A DNA stretch of 64,000 nucleotides from Leishmania infantum JPCM5 (taxonomy: Eukaryota; Euglenozoa; Kinetoplastea; Trypanosomatida; Trypanosomatidae), in contig NC_009403.2 in assembly GCF_000002875.2 (NCBI RefSeq), forward strand, positions 96,001 through 160,000, written 5' to 3'. Shown here piece by piece: positions 11,234 to 22,307 of the stretch. The notes beneath the pieces were generated by a model. That model had not been told where the DNA came from and made no database searches. It saw only the letters and a list, made by a program, of their open reading frames with translations. A program made the position numbers and the translations under genes. The number at the start of each line of letters is the position of its first letter. Positions within the stretch are counted from its first letter, which is position 1.

Positions 11234-12724
11234 ACCATCTCCAGCCCGTGCATGAGGGCCTCGACAACGCCGCGCTCGTTTCTAAGCGGCACACATGCGC
11301 GTGCGCTGAGAGGTAGTAGAGTACTGAAAAGGAGGAAAAATGAGCGTAGTCTTCATCGATTCAGCTATCCATTGGAGATCTCAGCGTGCAAATACATGCG
11401 CGTGCGTGCTCCTCACCACGCCGTGGCCTCCTTCCTTTTTTTTTCGGCGGGTGGGGAGAAGGGGGGCTGTAACGGGAACCGCCGTGCACTTGATAAGTGT
11501 CCTCCACTTTGTTGTTGACTGGATTGCTTCCCCACGTGCACGCCTCCCTCCTCTTCCCATTTCTCCCTCTGTTCTTCTCTGCTCCCATCGCTGAAGGGAC
11601 ACGGAGCGCATCTGCTCCTCTTGATCTGCTGCCGCTGCTGCTCTTCTTTTTTTTTTTGGATGGGGTGGCGGAGAAGGGGGCGCTCTCCTCTTTTTTTTTG
11701 TGGGCGCTCTCGTTGTGGACTTCAGGCCGCCTCGCCCCGACCCCGCCCCGCTTTTGGCTTGTCTCCCGTTCATGCAACGGAGGAAGAGAAGGCCACGCGA
11801 AAAAAAAAGATAATCAACGAGCGCCACGAAGAGCATTGTTCACCTCCACAGGTGTGCGCGGTTGTGTGGCGCGCCGTTGAGGCGAAGTGCGCTGGCCTCT
11901 GTGTGCATCTACGGTGCAGAAGGTGTGGACCAACGACGGATTGCTCACCACCCCGCATGGGTTCCTCTCTTTGCATCTCTCTCTCCCCTCGTGCTTGCGT
12001 GGCTTTTGCAGCTGGCGATGCCGCATCGGGTGCCGTGGCCTGCGCACGTGCGTTCGTGTGTTTCCTCTGCGCCTACCGGTGTCTGCGCCGTCACGACTCT
12101 CTCTTCGCTCTTCACTGTCTTGCACCCGTTCATCTCCCTCCCCCTCCCCATGCGCGCGTATCTGTGCGCATGTGCCAGCTGTGTAGTAGGGATAGTACGC
12201 GTGATCTCCTATTTTGGTTTGGCTGTGTATACCCTGTCTTTAGTGGGCGCGCTAGGGAACCATCTGTAGCACAGCGATTCCCCGGCTTGCACGACACACA
12301 CACACAAACACAGACACAGACACGCCCGGTCTTACTCAGGCGCACGTCGGTGTCGTCGAGCCAAGGATCTTTGGTGGCGAGTTTGAATTCACAGACAACG
12401 CAGGAGGATTGTCCTCTAGCTACACACACACACACACATACATATAGAGAAGGAATCTCGCGCCAAGGGAATCGGGCGAGCACGCGCACTTGTTGATCGC
12501 CACGCACAACCTCTTCCCCACCCAGCTCTCTCTGTTTCTCTCGTTCTCCCGGCGCTGCGCTTGCACATCCTCACATCGCTGCGGTCTGTCTCTACGCTGA
12601 GCCCCTTTTGATTTCCTTTCTGCCGTCTTGTCGCGTCTCTTCGCCTTCCTTCTCATCCCTCTACCCCCCAGGTCGCCCCCTTTCCGTCCTCTTACCCTTC
12701 GCCGCCGCCGACTGTCGCCGGCTG
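11234..12724. other. Spacer upstream of the first U-box/CCCH gene
   Basis: Contains poly-T runs (11648-11658, 11691-11699), an A-run near 11800, and CA/GA-type microsatellites at about 12290-12323 and 12421-12440. Strong pyrimidine tracts occur at about 12605-12670. No credible gene was seen. Confidence 0.7.
12670..12671 (+). promoter_or_regulatory. Candidate spliced-leader acceptor AG
   Basis: AG directly after a long C/T tract (about 12605-12669). The first ATG downstream is 12725, giving a leader of about 53 nt and arguing against any upstream in-frame start. Confidence 0.55.
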
Positions 12725-13666
12725 ATGAAGTCCAACGTCGAGGCCGACGCCGCCGCGATGGGCCCCTATCACGGCAACGGCATGATGGCACCTGCCATGA
12801 GCGCGAACGAGCCAATGCAAGTGGTGTACAACCGCACACAGAAGCGCGTGCCGGTTTTCCGCGACAGCCTGATTATGTACGAGCAGCAGATGGTGCGGGT
12901 GATGGAGGAACTGCGCACGCTGACGATGGACGTGAATGCGCTGCGGGCGCATTACGAAGAGGCGCTCCAGGAGAAACTGTACATTGAGAACCTCGCGGCA
13001 CAGGCGGAGAAGCGCGTGCAGGACGTGAAGGAAATCGTGGACCGCTACGTTGGTGTCAAAGACGCGGTGGTAGCCAGCGACGGCTTCACGTATGAGCGGG
13101 AGACGATCTCCTCGTATATCGAAGGCTGCAAAGAGGCTGGCGGCACGCCGACGTCATACCAGACAGAGAAGCCGCTGACCTCGCTGCTGATCCCGAACCG
13201 CTCGCTCAAGACGCTGGTGGATCGCTTGGCGACGCTGCAGAAGGCGGAGCCGACGCCGCCGGCGCCGGCCGACCGCAACCCGGTGCAGCACCACTCGAAG
13301 TCGATGACGGCGGGCCGCGCAGGAAACGTCTCTATCAACCAGCACGAAGGCCAGCGGCGCAACATGCACGGCGGCGGAAAGGACAGCTCCGGCCCGGTGG
13401 AGCTGAACGCCAAGGGGGAACGAGTGCATCCGTGCATTCGTGTGTACGGGTACTGCAACTACAACGAGAGCTGCGCGTACGCGAAGTATCCGTACGATGC
13501 GTGCTTGTCGAATCTGAAGAACAAGTGCCGCTTCAAGAACCAGTGCCACGAGCGCCACGTCGAGTTCCGCGGCCCACTGGACGACTACGGTAACTGCGCT
13601 TCCACTAACCAGGGGCCTAACCAAGAGATCATTGCGTCCGAGCCCGTGGGGGAAGCGAACAAGTAG
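12725..13666 (+). CDS. U-box and CCCH-type zinc-finger protein, copy 1
   Basis: A 313-residue protein. Residues about 50-105 look like an amphipathic coiled coil. Residues about 106-172 match a U-box (E2-binding RING-like fold without zinc), with the signature VKDAVVASDGFTYERE and a later L-PN-LK element. The C-terminal part carries two tandem Cys clusters. The first is C237-x6-C244-x5-C250-x3-K254, where Lys replaces the usual His. The second is canonical: C260-x7-C268-x5-C274-x3-H278. CCCH fingers usually bind single-stranded RNA, so an mRNA-binding regulator with possible ubiquitin-ligase function is the family-based expectation. A paralogue lies at 18171-19349, and both genes are followed by the same 955-bp repeat. 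From memory, the T. brucei ZC3H39/ZC3H40 pair, linked to control of respiratory-chain mRNAs, are neighbouring genes; orthology needs a search. Start chosen as the first ATG after the acceptor at 12670-12671. Confidence 0.9.
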   Translation: MKSNVEADAAAMGPYHGNGMMAPAMSANEPMQVVYNRTQKRVPVFRDSLIMYEQQMVRVMEELRTLTMDVNALRAHYEEALQEKLYIENLAAQAEKRVQDVKEIVDRYVGVKDAVVASDGFTYERETISSYIEGCKEAGGTPTSYQTEKPLTSLLIPNRSLKTLVDRLATLQKAEPTPPAPADRNPVQHHSKSMTAGRAGNVSINQHEGQRRNMHGGGKDSSGPVELNAKGERVHPCIRVYGYCNYNESCAYAKYPYDACLSNLKNKCRFKNQCHERHVEFRGPLDDYGNCASTNQGPNQEIIASEPVGEANK

Positions 13667-15064
13667 ACTCCGTGTCTTTCATCTTGGGCGCTCCTCTGTC
13701 ACCCTCCGTCACCCTCTGCCACACGCACACAGACGCAGACGCAGACAGAAGTTAGTTGGCCAGAGAGGAGAAAGGCACCGCAGCCACCCTTGCCAGAGGG
13801 CCGCCCTTTTTCTTTGTCGCTTTAAAGGTTATATGTGTTGCATCTCTCTCTCTCTCTGCGCGTGCAAGATTGCTGCTCATGCCCCTCCCACTTCCTGTTG
13901 GATGCTTGCTGCTCTATTTCCGAGTGCGTGTGTGTGTGCGTGTATTCTCTGCTGTCGCCCGATTCAACGCCGGCATTTCTGCACCTCTCTCTCTCTCAGG
14001 GCGCCTCTTTGAGAAAGAAGCCGTTGTCTCCCCACGCCCACGCATCTGTTGTCTTTTCCAGCCGCCCCTTTGTTTTCGTTTCGCTTCTCTTTCTCTTCCC
14101 TTCCCCTCCCTTCTTCCTCCTCCTCACATCTCCTGTTCCGTGCTCGACGCGCTCTCGTTTCTTCGGCTCCTCTTCTCTCTCTCCTCCCGCGACCTGCGTG
14201 ACCGCTGCCCTGAGTGCTTCCTCTCTTGCCTGTTCTTTTACCGTGTGTGCGGAGTTGCATCCTCCTTCTCCTCCTTTTCACGCTTTTTTCGCTCCTCGAC
14301 TCCCCCCCCCACCCTTCCCAACTCGCGTCGCGTGGCTCTGGCTGCTCTCGCCTTCCTTTTCTTTCCATTGTCTTTCTGTGTGCGTGCTAGCCGCGCGCCC
14401 TTGTTGGCGTTTTCGGCCAGTGCGCGCTGGTAAGGCAGTAGCCTTATTGCGTGTATGCGTCGGCTGTGATGGCCGCGGTCTCGTGAAAGCGCTTCTTGCC
14501 GATGTGGTCGGCGAGATGAGGGGTGGGACGGGTTGTTGAGAGGAAGGATCACGGGCTGGGGTGAGTCGGTGACTCGGCAAAGACGACGCCTCGTCTAGTA
14601 CTGTTGCTCGAACAAACTCTTCTCCCCGTTCGGCCCTACGATAAACGACGTTTCTTTTTCCTGTGGTTGTCTCTCCTCCGTGTTGCGAGGCAACAAGAGG
14701 ACGTTCTTGCCCAGGCGCGCACGGGCACCTGCCCGCACTTCGGATGCCTTCAACCGCGGGCTACGAGCATCGACAGCATGGAGTGCAGATGGCGCGCTGC
14801 CCACTGCTGCGCTCGCGTTGTTGCGCCTCCGCCCCCGCCGGAGCCGCTGCCCTCCTGCCTGCGTCTGCTGTGAGGGCGTCCGGCCCGGCGTTGAGCCCGA
14901 TATGCTGCGTGTAATCCGTGGATCGCTCAAGGCTCGAAGCGCGCCTTCTTTATAATCTTGCCCACAGCGGCCTGATTGCGCACACCGCGCTCGCGCTGGG
15001 TGGGCTCCTCACTTGTCTGGTGTCCGCGGCTGCCCACCCCCTCTGCACTCTTAGAGGGACAGAG
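13667..15064. other. 3' flank of U-box/CCCH gene 1, upstream of the 955-bp repeat
   Basis: T/C-rich to about 14400, then more balanced GC-rich DNA. This part has no counterpart after the second paralogue, where the repeat begins only 220 nt after the stop codon. No gene was recognised. Confidence 0.65.
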
Positions 15065-16019
15065 CACGGGCTCTCTGTGCGCAGTCGCATGCCTATGCAC
15101 AGGCCCCTTCGGCTGGCCACACCGACTCCTGTGGGAGGCGTGCGGATTCAGGAGAGGGTGGTGTGTCCCCTGCCGCCACAGACTCATGGCTGCGTCGCAC
15201 CTGCCGTGGCACGCGCGGGCAAGCCCCGAAGACGCGCCCCGGTGAAATGGGCGGAAGCGGAGGATGAAGACAGCGAGCCCCCGAGACAGCAACGCCGTCC
15301 TGAAACAGGCCCCACGATCTGAAAATGTGAGCACTGTGTGCACGCGCTGCCAGCCACAGCTGGCATGGTGCGTCGCATTCACGCAAGGCATCCAGAGGTC
15401 GGCAGAGCAAGGATGATGGACGGTGAAGGCGGGAAGAGATCCACACGAATGAACCCCCCCCCCCCCACACACACACAGTGCATGCGTGCGAAGCATGTGC
15501 GGCACGCCCTCCATCCGACCGTGTGGGCTGACGCGGCGGGAAGCACGACGAGAACACGGCGAGCCGCGCCATCGAGTCCTCCCGGCTCGAATGTGGAGAG
15601 TCACTGCAGGATCTTGTGGAATGCCGTGGCTTGAGGCGACGGAGGGCGAAGCATGGCATGCGGCCCGGGCACAGGGACTCGGAGGGCCCTAGCCCGCAGC
15701 TGGCCAGCTTCCTGCTTGAACTCACCTGAGATGCACCTTGACCACCTCCTGTTATCCTCGCGGCGGACGCCACCGCTTCCGGCCTGGGGCTGGACCCTGG
15801 ACGCAGCCCTCTCGGATCAAGGCATGCCGTCCTCCCGCGTCTCCGCCTGGCGCTGATCGCGCAGCGCGTATCGGAGAAGGGGACGAGGAAGGGCGAGACG
15901 AGTCCGCACGACGCACGGCCCGATTCGACGGCAGCGACGGCTCGTCCTGGTGGACCAGGAGGTAGCCGTGGTGCAGCAGAGGTAGGCGAGCCTCGGTTGT
16001 GTCTGCGTGTGTATGTTTG
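15065..16019 (+). repeat. 955-bp direct repeat, copy 1
   Basis: Aligns with 19570-20524 at a constant offset of 4505 bp from end to end. I found no mismatch or length change, including a 13-C run followed by a CA run (about 15454-15477). Left of 15065 and right of 16019 the two loci diverge quickly. It begins 1398 nt after the stop of the first U-box/CCCH gene, so it probably lies in its 3' UTR or in the spacer beyond. It lacks SIDER features. The minus-strand frames in it are shared by both copies only because the DNA is identical. Confidence 0.95.
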
Positions 16020-18170
16020 CTGACTTGTGCGTGGTGGAATGACATGTAAAGAAAAATGGTCTCCTGGTTCCTTCGACGCCAATGGATATGAGTGGGCAGA
16101 TGACCGTTCCTGTCAAACCAATAGTCTGTGTGTGGTGCTTCGCACCTGGAAAAGATGTTGGTGTGCTTTCATGGGACGTCGCTGGATGTCTCGCTGCTCC
16201 TCGCTTTACCTCTCGGGGTGTATTGGCGGTGTGCGTATGTTGTACTTGTGCTCGTTTTTTTTTTTGGTGTTGTGCCGTTGTGTTGTAACGCGCGCGACTC
16301 GGTCTTGTGGCCGTTTTTCTCTTTGGTTTCTTTGTTTCTGCCGGCGTGTGTGGTGCATAAGCGTGCGTGCGCACGTCCGTCCTTTGTCCGGGACGCGTTA
16401 CCTTGGTGCTTGTCGATGTGCACATGTATGTTGTCGTGTTGCATTTGTGTGCGTGTGTGTGTGTGTCTCTGTTGTTTGCTGGCGGGGTGCGTTCGTCTCT
16501 GTTCTGCTCTCTCCGCCCTGCGCTGTGTGTGTATGGGTGGGGCGAGAGAGGGAGTGGAAGCGAGAAGGCGAGAGTGAGAAGCACCGGAGGCGTTCTCTTT
16601 CTCTGTCTGTGCCCGTCTGTCCATTTTTTCGCGTGCGTGTGCGCGATTCGCCAACTTGGTGCTCTTTGCGTTTTTCGATCCCAATAACTACCGCGGAAAA
16701 AAAAGCAAATACCAGATTATCGCACGACGTTCATCGACAGCAAGTGAGGGTCAAGCACAGATGCCGACGTGGCGCTCTGGGGGAGCGCCTCGTATAAACT
16801 CATGCACCGATGCACGATGAGTCCGACGTGCTTGCACCCGCCAACACTCACCAACGCGAACACGAGTTCTACTTGGTGTGTATGTGAGCCCACAGGCAGA
16901 TACGTCTCTCCACGGTGGCGCGCCTTTGACCGCTGTCTTGCCACGTTGAGTGCGAGTGAAGGGCGAGAAGAGGCGCCGGAGAAGTGAGTCGGAGCTGTGG
17001 CAGGCTCTGTTCCTTTTGAAAGCCTTCGACAGGAGTGCAAGAGGGGGGAATGGTCGAGACAAAAGACAACACAAAACAGCGTGAGGAGGAGGAGTGCGTG
17101 AACCTACTCGCCGCCACTCGAATGGCATGCTGCAACAACCATCAGATCGTCTCCTTTACCCTCCCTCCCGCCTCCCCCCTCCCCCGTCCTGTTCGTCTAC
17201 ACGGCATTTTCGATGTCGAGGAAGTTGGCCATTGTAAGCGTTTGCTTTTTCCTTTTCCCCTGCCCTTCACGGCGTTCACGCGCACGTACACACGCGTGCT
17301 CCCATGATCGCTCAGAGCGACTGTGTACGCTAGCGGCCACCTATCACAACCACCGCCTCTCCATTTTGCCTTGCTATCTCTTGACTTGCGTTGTTCCTGT
17401 TTTGCGCAACACACGTGGCCATTCCCCCCTCGACACACCAACCGGGAATTTCTCTCTTTCTCACACACACACACACACAGAGGCGGGCGGACAGATACGT
17501 TTTGCTTTTCGTCGCGCGTGCGCGCCTTTCCTGTCTCGCCTCCTCCCTCCTCTGCTACTGACGAAGCGTAAAAAAAAGCGTTGAGCCTTCGACGGCACCA
17601 ATCAGGGGCAACAACGAAACAACGCGCGCGCTTAGAGAAGTACATAAGAAGTCTGAATCGACAGACACACCGACACGCATCAAGGAGTTCCTCCCTCCCC
17701 CTCCCCGAGCCATCACCTCACCCGCGTCAAACTCCCGCATCGCGCACGCGCTCTCTGTCTCTCGCTACCGCGCCCTGAATTGTCTCGCGCGCGTGTTCGT
17801 TTGGCAGTTCATTGCTCGCGCAAGTGCGTGACGACAAGCGCCCGCCCCCCTCCCCCTTCTCCCCTCCCTCCAGCCCATACCCACGGTGTCTTGTGTGTCC
17901 TTCTCTGTCCATCGATCTCTCTCTCTCTGTTTTCCCTCTCTCCTACGGAGTCGTGCCCGCTCGCCCGTTCGCCGCATCTCTCTTCTCGCATTTCCGAGAG
18001 CAACGACACCCCACCTCTCCCTTACCCACTCACTCCCCGCCCACTTCCTCGTGTGGCGCAGTAAAGAAGAACACGACTCGGGTGCACACCGCCGCCGCCT
18101 CTCCCCACTCCTCTTCTAGAACGCGAACACAGAGCGCCTTCAAGTGGAGAACAGCAACAAAAGCAACAGG
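16020..18170. other. Spacer upstream of the second U-box/CCCH gene
   Basis: T/G-rich stretch to about 16680 with a GT run near 16449-16468, then A/G-rich DNA, a CA run at 17461-17480, and a long pyrimidine tract at about 17840-18055. No credible gene was seen. Confidence 0.65.
18060..18061 (+). promoter_or_regulatory. Candidate spliced-leader acceptor AG
   Basis: AG after the C/T-rich stretch 18005-18050. Another possible AG is 17949-17950. From either, the first ATG is 18171. Confidence 0.4.
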
Positions 18171-19349
18171 ATGAACGCCATGTCGCCGTTTTACAGTCGG
18201 ACCTACCCGACGAGGACAACCCCGCTCATGTGGGAGGCGACGCAGACGCTGCAGAGCTCTCTGGTCGATCAGAGCAGCGACATGCGCCGCTCGCTGGACC
18301 TCGCCATGTCGCTGCACGAGGTGCTGGAGAGAAATCGAGAGATTTACAACAATATCATCGCCGAGCGCAACGAGGCCTACCGCCGTCTGCAGGACGCAGA
18401 CGCGAAACTGCAGCAGGTCGAGCATGTCGTCCGCCGCTACGCCGAGGTGAAGGATCCGGTTGTGGCCAGTGACGGCTACACGTACGAGCGCACGGAGCTC
18501 AGCCGCTACCTTAGCGACTGCAAGAAGTCGAACAGCAAGGCCTACTCGCAGCAGACGAAGGAGGAGCTGACAGACGTGATGGTAGACAACGTTTCGCTGC
18601 GCCGGCTGGCGGAGCTGTTGAAGGGCGTGCACTCGGTGGAGGTGCCTCAGCTGTCGAGCCGCCCGCTGCTAGCGGGCGGTGTTGTCGACGTTAATGGCCC
18701 TCGCTCTCACTGGGCCGAGGAGGATCCGTCAATGAGCGGCGCGGATCACACTGAGATGGGTCACGGTCCTGTCGGCCTTGCGGGCGGCGCTGGTGGCCGT
18801 GGTGGGAATGGGATGGCAGTGGGCCTCGGCCACGCCGGCCTCCGCTATGATCGGAGCGGAGGTGCCAAGTACGGCAAGCCGAGCAACGGCAACGAGGGCA
18901 AGGGCGGGCTGCATCCGTGCCTGCGCGTGTATGGTTTCTGCAACTTCGAGGACGACTGCACGTTTGCGAACTACCCCTACGAGGCATGCCTGAACCATAT
19001 CAAGGGCAAGTGCCGATTCGGCTCCACCTGCAAGGAGCTGCACGTTGACCCGCGCGACCCCGTCTACCAGAACACACGCAGCTTTGCCAACCATCACCAC
19101 CAGGGCGGCAACAGCGCGAACACCAACCACGCCCACAGCAACGCCGCTGCCTGTGCAAACAACGCGAACAGCAGCCAGGCAGCGGATGTTGGCGCGGAGG
19201 CGTCGAGGCAGAGCGGGAGCAAGATGCCGGACTCTGTAGCGGAAAGGGAGGCGGAGATTGCGGCGGCCAAGAAAGACGGTAAGTCGAAGGAGACCGAGGA
19301 GCCCGCTTCCGCTGCCGGCGCAGATGCCGCCAAGGCCAAGGACGAATAA
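18171..19349 (+). CDS. U-box and CCCH-type zinc-finger protein, copy 2
   Basis: A 392-residue paralogue of the protein at 12725-13666, with the same layout. Coiled coil lies at about 30-90 and U-box at about 91-152 (signature VKDPVVASDGYTYER). The Cys cluster pair starts near 250: C250-x6-C257-x5-C263-x3-N267, then C273-x7-C281-x5-C287-x3-H291. The first finger again lacks its His (Asn here, Lys in copy 1), so the change is a shared family trait, not an isolated mutation. It differs in having a Gly-rich stretch (about 200-245) and a longer Asn/Ala/Glu/Lys-rich tail after about 300. Start is the ATG at 18171; a GTG nine codons upstream is in frame but not needed. The coiled coils make heteromer formation with copy 1 plausible; that is inference. 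Confidence 0.9.
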   Translation: MNAMSPFYSRTYPTRTTPLMWEATQTLQSSLVDQSSDMRRSLDLAMSLHEVLERNREIYNNIIAERNEAYRRLQDADAKLQQVEHVVRRYAEVKDPVVASDGYTYERTELSRYLSDCKKSNSKAYSQQTKEELTDVMVDNVSLRRLAELLKGVHSVEVPQLSSRPLLAGGVVDVNGPRSHWAEEDPSMSGADHTEMGHGPVGLAGGAGGRGGNGMAVGLGHAGLRYDRSGGAKYGKPSNGNEGKGGLHPCLRVYGFCNFEDDCTFANYPYEACLNHIKGKCRFGSTCKELHVDPRDPVYQNTRSFANHHHQGGNSANTNHAHSNAAACANNANSSQAADVGAEASRQSGSKMPDSVAEREAEIAAAKKDGKSKETEEPASAAGADAAKAKDE

Positions 19350-19569
19350 ACCGGCGGCGGAGTGCGCCCGTGCGTGCGTGTGTGTGTGCCGCCCCTATCT
19401 CTCCACCGACATCTCCTCACTTTTGCACGCCTCGGTCCGCCTTCGCGCGTAGCGGAAGGGGATGAGGGGAGCCGCGCTCGCATGATAACGGCGGGGCGGC
19501 AAGAGCGGACGGAGTACGGCCATTCGCTTCGTTTTTTTCTCTCTTCCGTTCTCAAAGATGACAACACGC

Positions 19570-20524
19570 CACGGGCTCTCTGTGCGCAGTCGCATGCCTA
19601 TGCACAGGCCCCTTCGGCTGGCCACACCGACTCCTGTGGGAGGCGTGCGGATTCAGGAGAGGGTGGTGTGTCCCCTGCCGCCACAGACTCATGGCTGCGT
19701 CGCACCTGCCGTGGCACGCGCGGGCAAGCCCCGAAGACGCGCCCCGGTGAAATGGGCGGAAGCGGAGGATGAAGACAGCGAGCCCCCGAGACAGCAACGC
19801 CGTCCTGAAACAGGCCCCACGATCTGAAAATGTGAGCACTGTGTGCACGCGCTGCCAGCCACAGCTGGCATGGTGCGTCGCATTCACGCAAGGCATCCAG
19901 AGGTCGGCAGAGCAAGGATGATGGACGGTGAAGGCGGGAAGAGATCCACACGAATGAACCCCCCCCCCCCCACACACACACAGTGCATGCGTGCGAAGCA
20001 TGTGCGGCACGCCCTCCATCCGACCGTGTGGGCTGACGCGGCGGGAAGCACGACGAGAACACGGCGAGCCGCGCCATCGAGTCCTCCCGGCTCGAATGTG
20101 GAGAGTCACTGCAGGATCTTGTGGAATGCCGTGGCTTGAGGCGACGGAGGGCGAAGCATGGCATGCGGCCCGGGCACAGGGACTCGGAGGGCCCTAGCCC
20201 GCAGCTGGCCAGCTTCCTGCTTGAACTCACCTGAGATGCACCTTGACCACCTCCTGTTATCCTCGCGGCGGACGCCACCGCTTCCGGCCTGGGGCTGGAC
20301 CCTGGACGCAGCCCTCTCGGATCAAGGCATGCCGTCCTCCCGCGTCTCCGCCTGGCGCTGATCGCGCAGCGCGTATCGGAGAAGGGGACGAGGAAGGGCG
20401 AGACGAGTCCGCACGACGCACGGCCCGATTCGACGGCAGCGACGGCTCGTCCTGGTGGACCAGGAGGTAGCCGTGGTGCAGCAGAGGTAGGCGAGCCTCG
20501 GTTGTGTCTGCGTGTGTATGTTTG
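19570..20524 (+). repeat. 955-bp direct repeat, copy 2
   Basis: Second copy of 15065-16019 in the same orientation, apparently identical base for base. It starts 220 nt after the stop codon of the second U-box/CCCH gene, so it almost certainly lies in that gene's 3' UTR. Just beyond the right edge a few bases remain similar (TTTGCTGACTTGTGCG against TTTGTCGACTTGTTCG) before similarity is lost, hinting that the conserved block is embedded in an older duplication. Confidence 0.95.
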
Positions 20525-22307
20525 TCGACTTGTTCGCGCGAACGTGTGGAGAATACCTTCTCAGCTCTTTCTCATCTCTTCCTTTTTATTGTGTTGCCCG
20601 CCGGCCACTCTTGGCGTTTTCGCGTGTGCGGGTGCTTGTGGATGCCGGCGTGTTGTGTGACCGGGGGGGGGGGAGAAGACCGCCTGCTTTTTAGACCCTT
20701 TCTCTTGCGTGCTGGAGTGTTGCGAGATGCGGGCAGATGGTGTGGAGCGACTGTTGGGGACGGCGACGCTCATGGTACGGTCGACGGTGTGGCGCTTACC
20801 CCCTCGCGTTGTCTCTGCGCGCGTGCGAATCCGTTTTCCTCAGCGTTGTCGATGGGCAGGCGGTGCGCAGCCTCGTGTGGTCGTTCTCTCTAACATGTGT
20901 CTCGCTGCCGCCAAGTGATGCTGTGTTGCATGTCTGGTGTTATCCTTCTGTGTCCGTGTCGATGCGTGCGCCTCTCTTTATCTTTTCAGTTGTATTATGG
21001 TTTGTCCACCACGCGCTTCTGATGCGAAGAGTGGGTGGGGTGACCTGTCCGATGGTGTGTGTGTGTGTGTGATGCGGGGTGTGGAGACAGAAAATGTTGT
21101 GTAAACGGCCAAGCCAAAGAAAAATGGGAGGGGGAGTGTGGGAGGAGAAGAGGGTGGGAAGCTGCTCCTGTGCTCTCTGTAAGCGAGTGTTTCACCTTCA
21201 TCTTTTTTTTTTGTTCGCTGCTGGCGAAGGGAACGAACAAGGTCAGAGCGAGCAGCAAACACAAGAGGAAGCAACAAGAAGGAGAGCAGGGACTGAAGGG
21301 GGGGAAGAGGGCAAGAGAGCGTCGAGGAGAGGCAGTCTGCAGATGTGCAGCAAAGGGGTGTGGTGGGGGAGGTGTGTGGTGTGTGTGTGTGTGTGTATGC
21401 GTGTGTGTGTGGGGGGGTGAGAGAATGGCGAGGAGCACGGCGACCTGTTGCATTCACTTGGGCTGTCATCGTCTCTCACGTGACTCGTGTCTCGTGAGAA
21501 GTTGGGGCCTGGAGTCAATCTGGCTTTCCATGCACACACGCAAGCACACGCATCCTCTGCTGCGTGTTGGTTTCTCGGCTGCCCACTTTCTCCGTTCCGC
21601 GTGTGCGTGTATGCATGCCGTGCGCACCGACGCAGACAGCTGAAGATGGCCGTTTGTGCGTCCCCCTTTCCATCCTTGCCTTTTCACAACGCCTCACACC
21701 CCTCTTGGATTCTCTTTCCATTCTCTTCTCTTACCTTGCTTGACATGTTTCCCTGGCCTGAACAACGAAACACACGTGCGCGTGCGCACACCTTCCTTGC
21801 CAGCGCGCTCCTTCGCGTAGGGACCTACGTTTGAGTACGCTGGACGTTTTTGTCTGTGTATCGACTTTGCTTTGTGCGCGTGCATGCTCTGCTGCCCTTG
21901 TGTGAGACTCTTGTGCTTAACAACGGCAGCAGAGCAGCAGCACTAAGCAGCACCGTCAGTGCTGCAGCACCGGCTCCAGCACCAGCACGAGCTGCGCGCC
22001 CGCTCCCAACCCCTCTTTTCTCCGTCTCCTCTGCCGCCCTTCCAAGGGAACGATCAGTCTTCGCTACCCTTACTGCAACAGCGTGCCCAAAAATTGAAGG
22101 CGGTGACACACAGACGCAACTTCTGGCTGGGAGTCTCTCGTGTATCCGTACGTGCCGCAGAGGCAGACACACCGCAGAACGGAAGGACACCCCGTCCGTT
22201 GCAAGCGCGTTCGGACCAGGCACTCGAAAAGCAGCACGACGCAGGACACTTGGAGACAGAAGTTGATTCCTCCCTTCATCTTGCAGCCCCTTTTCATAGG
22301 CCAGACA
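20525..22307. other. Spacer upstream of the GDT1 gene
   Basis: Contains a G-run near 20661-20671, GT-rich stretches (about 21055-21071 and 21372-21412), and a region rich in short CAG/CTG motifs at about 21930-22000. No credible gene was seen. Confidence 0.65.
22285..22286 (+). promoter_or_regulatory. Candidate spliced-leader acceptor AG
   Basis: AG at the end of a short C/T tract (22266-22284). The first ATG downstream is 22308. An earlier AG near 22049 would also lead to 22308, since no ATG lies between. Confidence 0.45.

Noticed and set aside
15093..16082. Minus-strand open frame of 329 codons overlapping repeat copy 1, with a 226-codon counterpart at 19598-20278
   Set aside because: It is antisense to the transcription unit and is shared by both copies only because the DNA is identical. 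Its composition is Arg/Ser/Cys-rich and matches no family.
16027..16797. 256-codon + strand frame after repeat copy 1
   Set aside because: Cys/Val/Arg-rich reading of GT-rich DNA, with no match to any family and no clear acceptor before it.
18144..18170. GTG start nine codons upstream of the second U-box/CCCH gene
   Set aside because: Trypanosomatid nuclear genes use ATG. The ATG at 18171 is the first after the acceptors.
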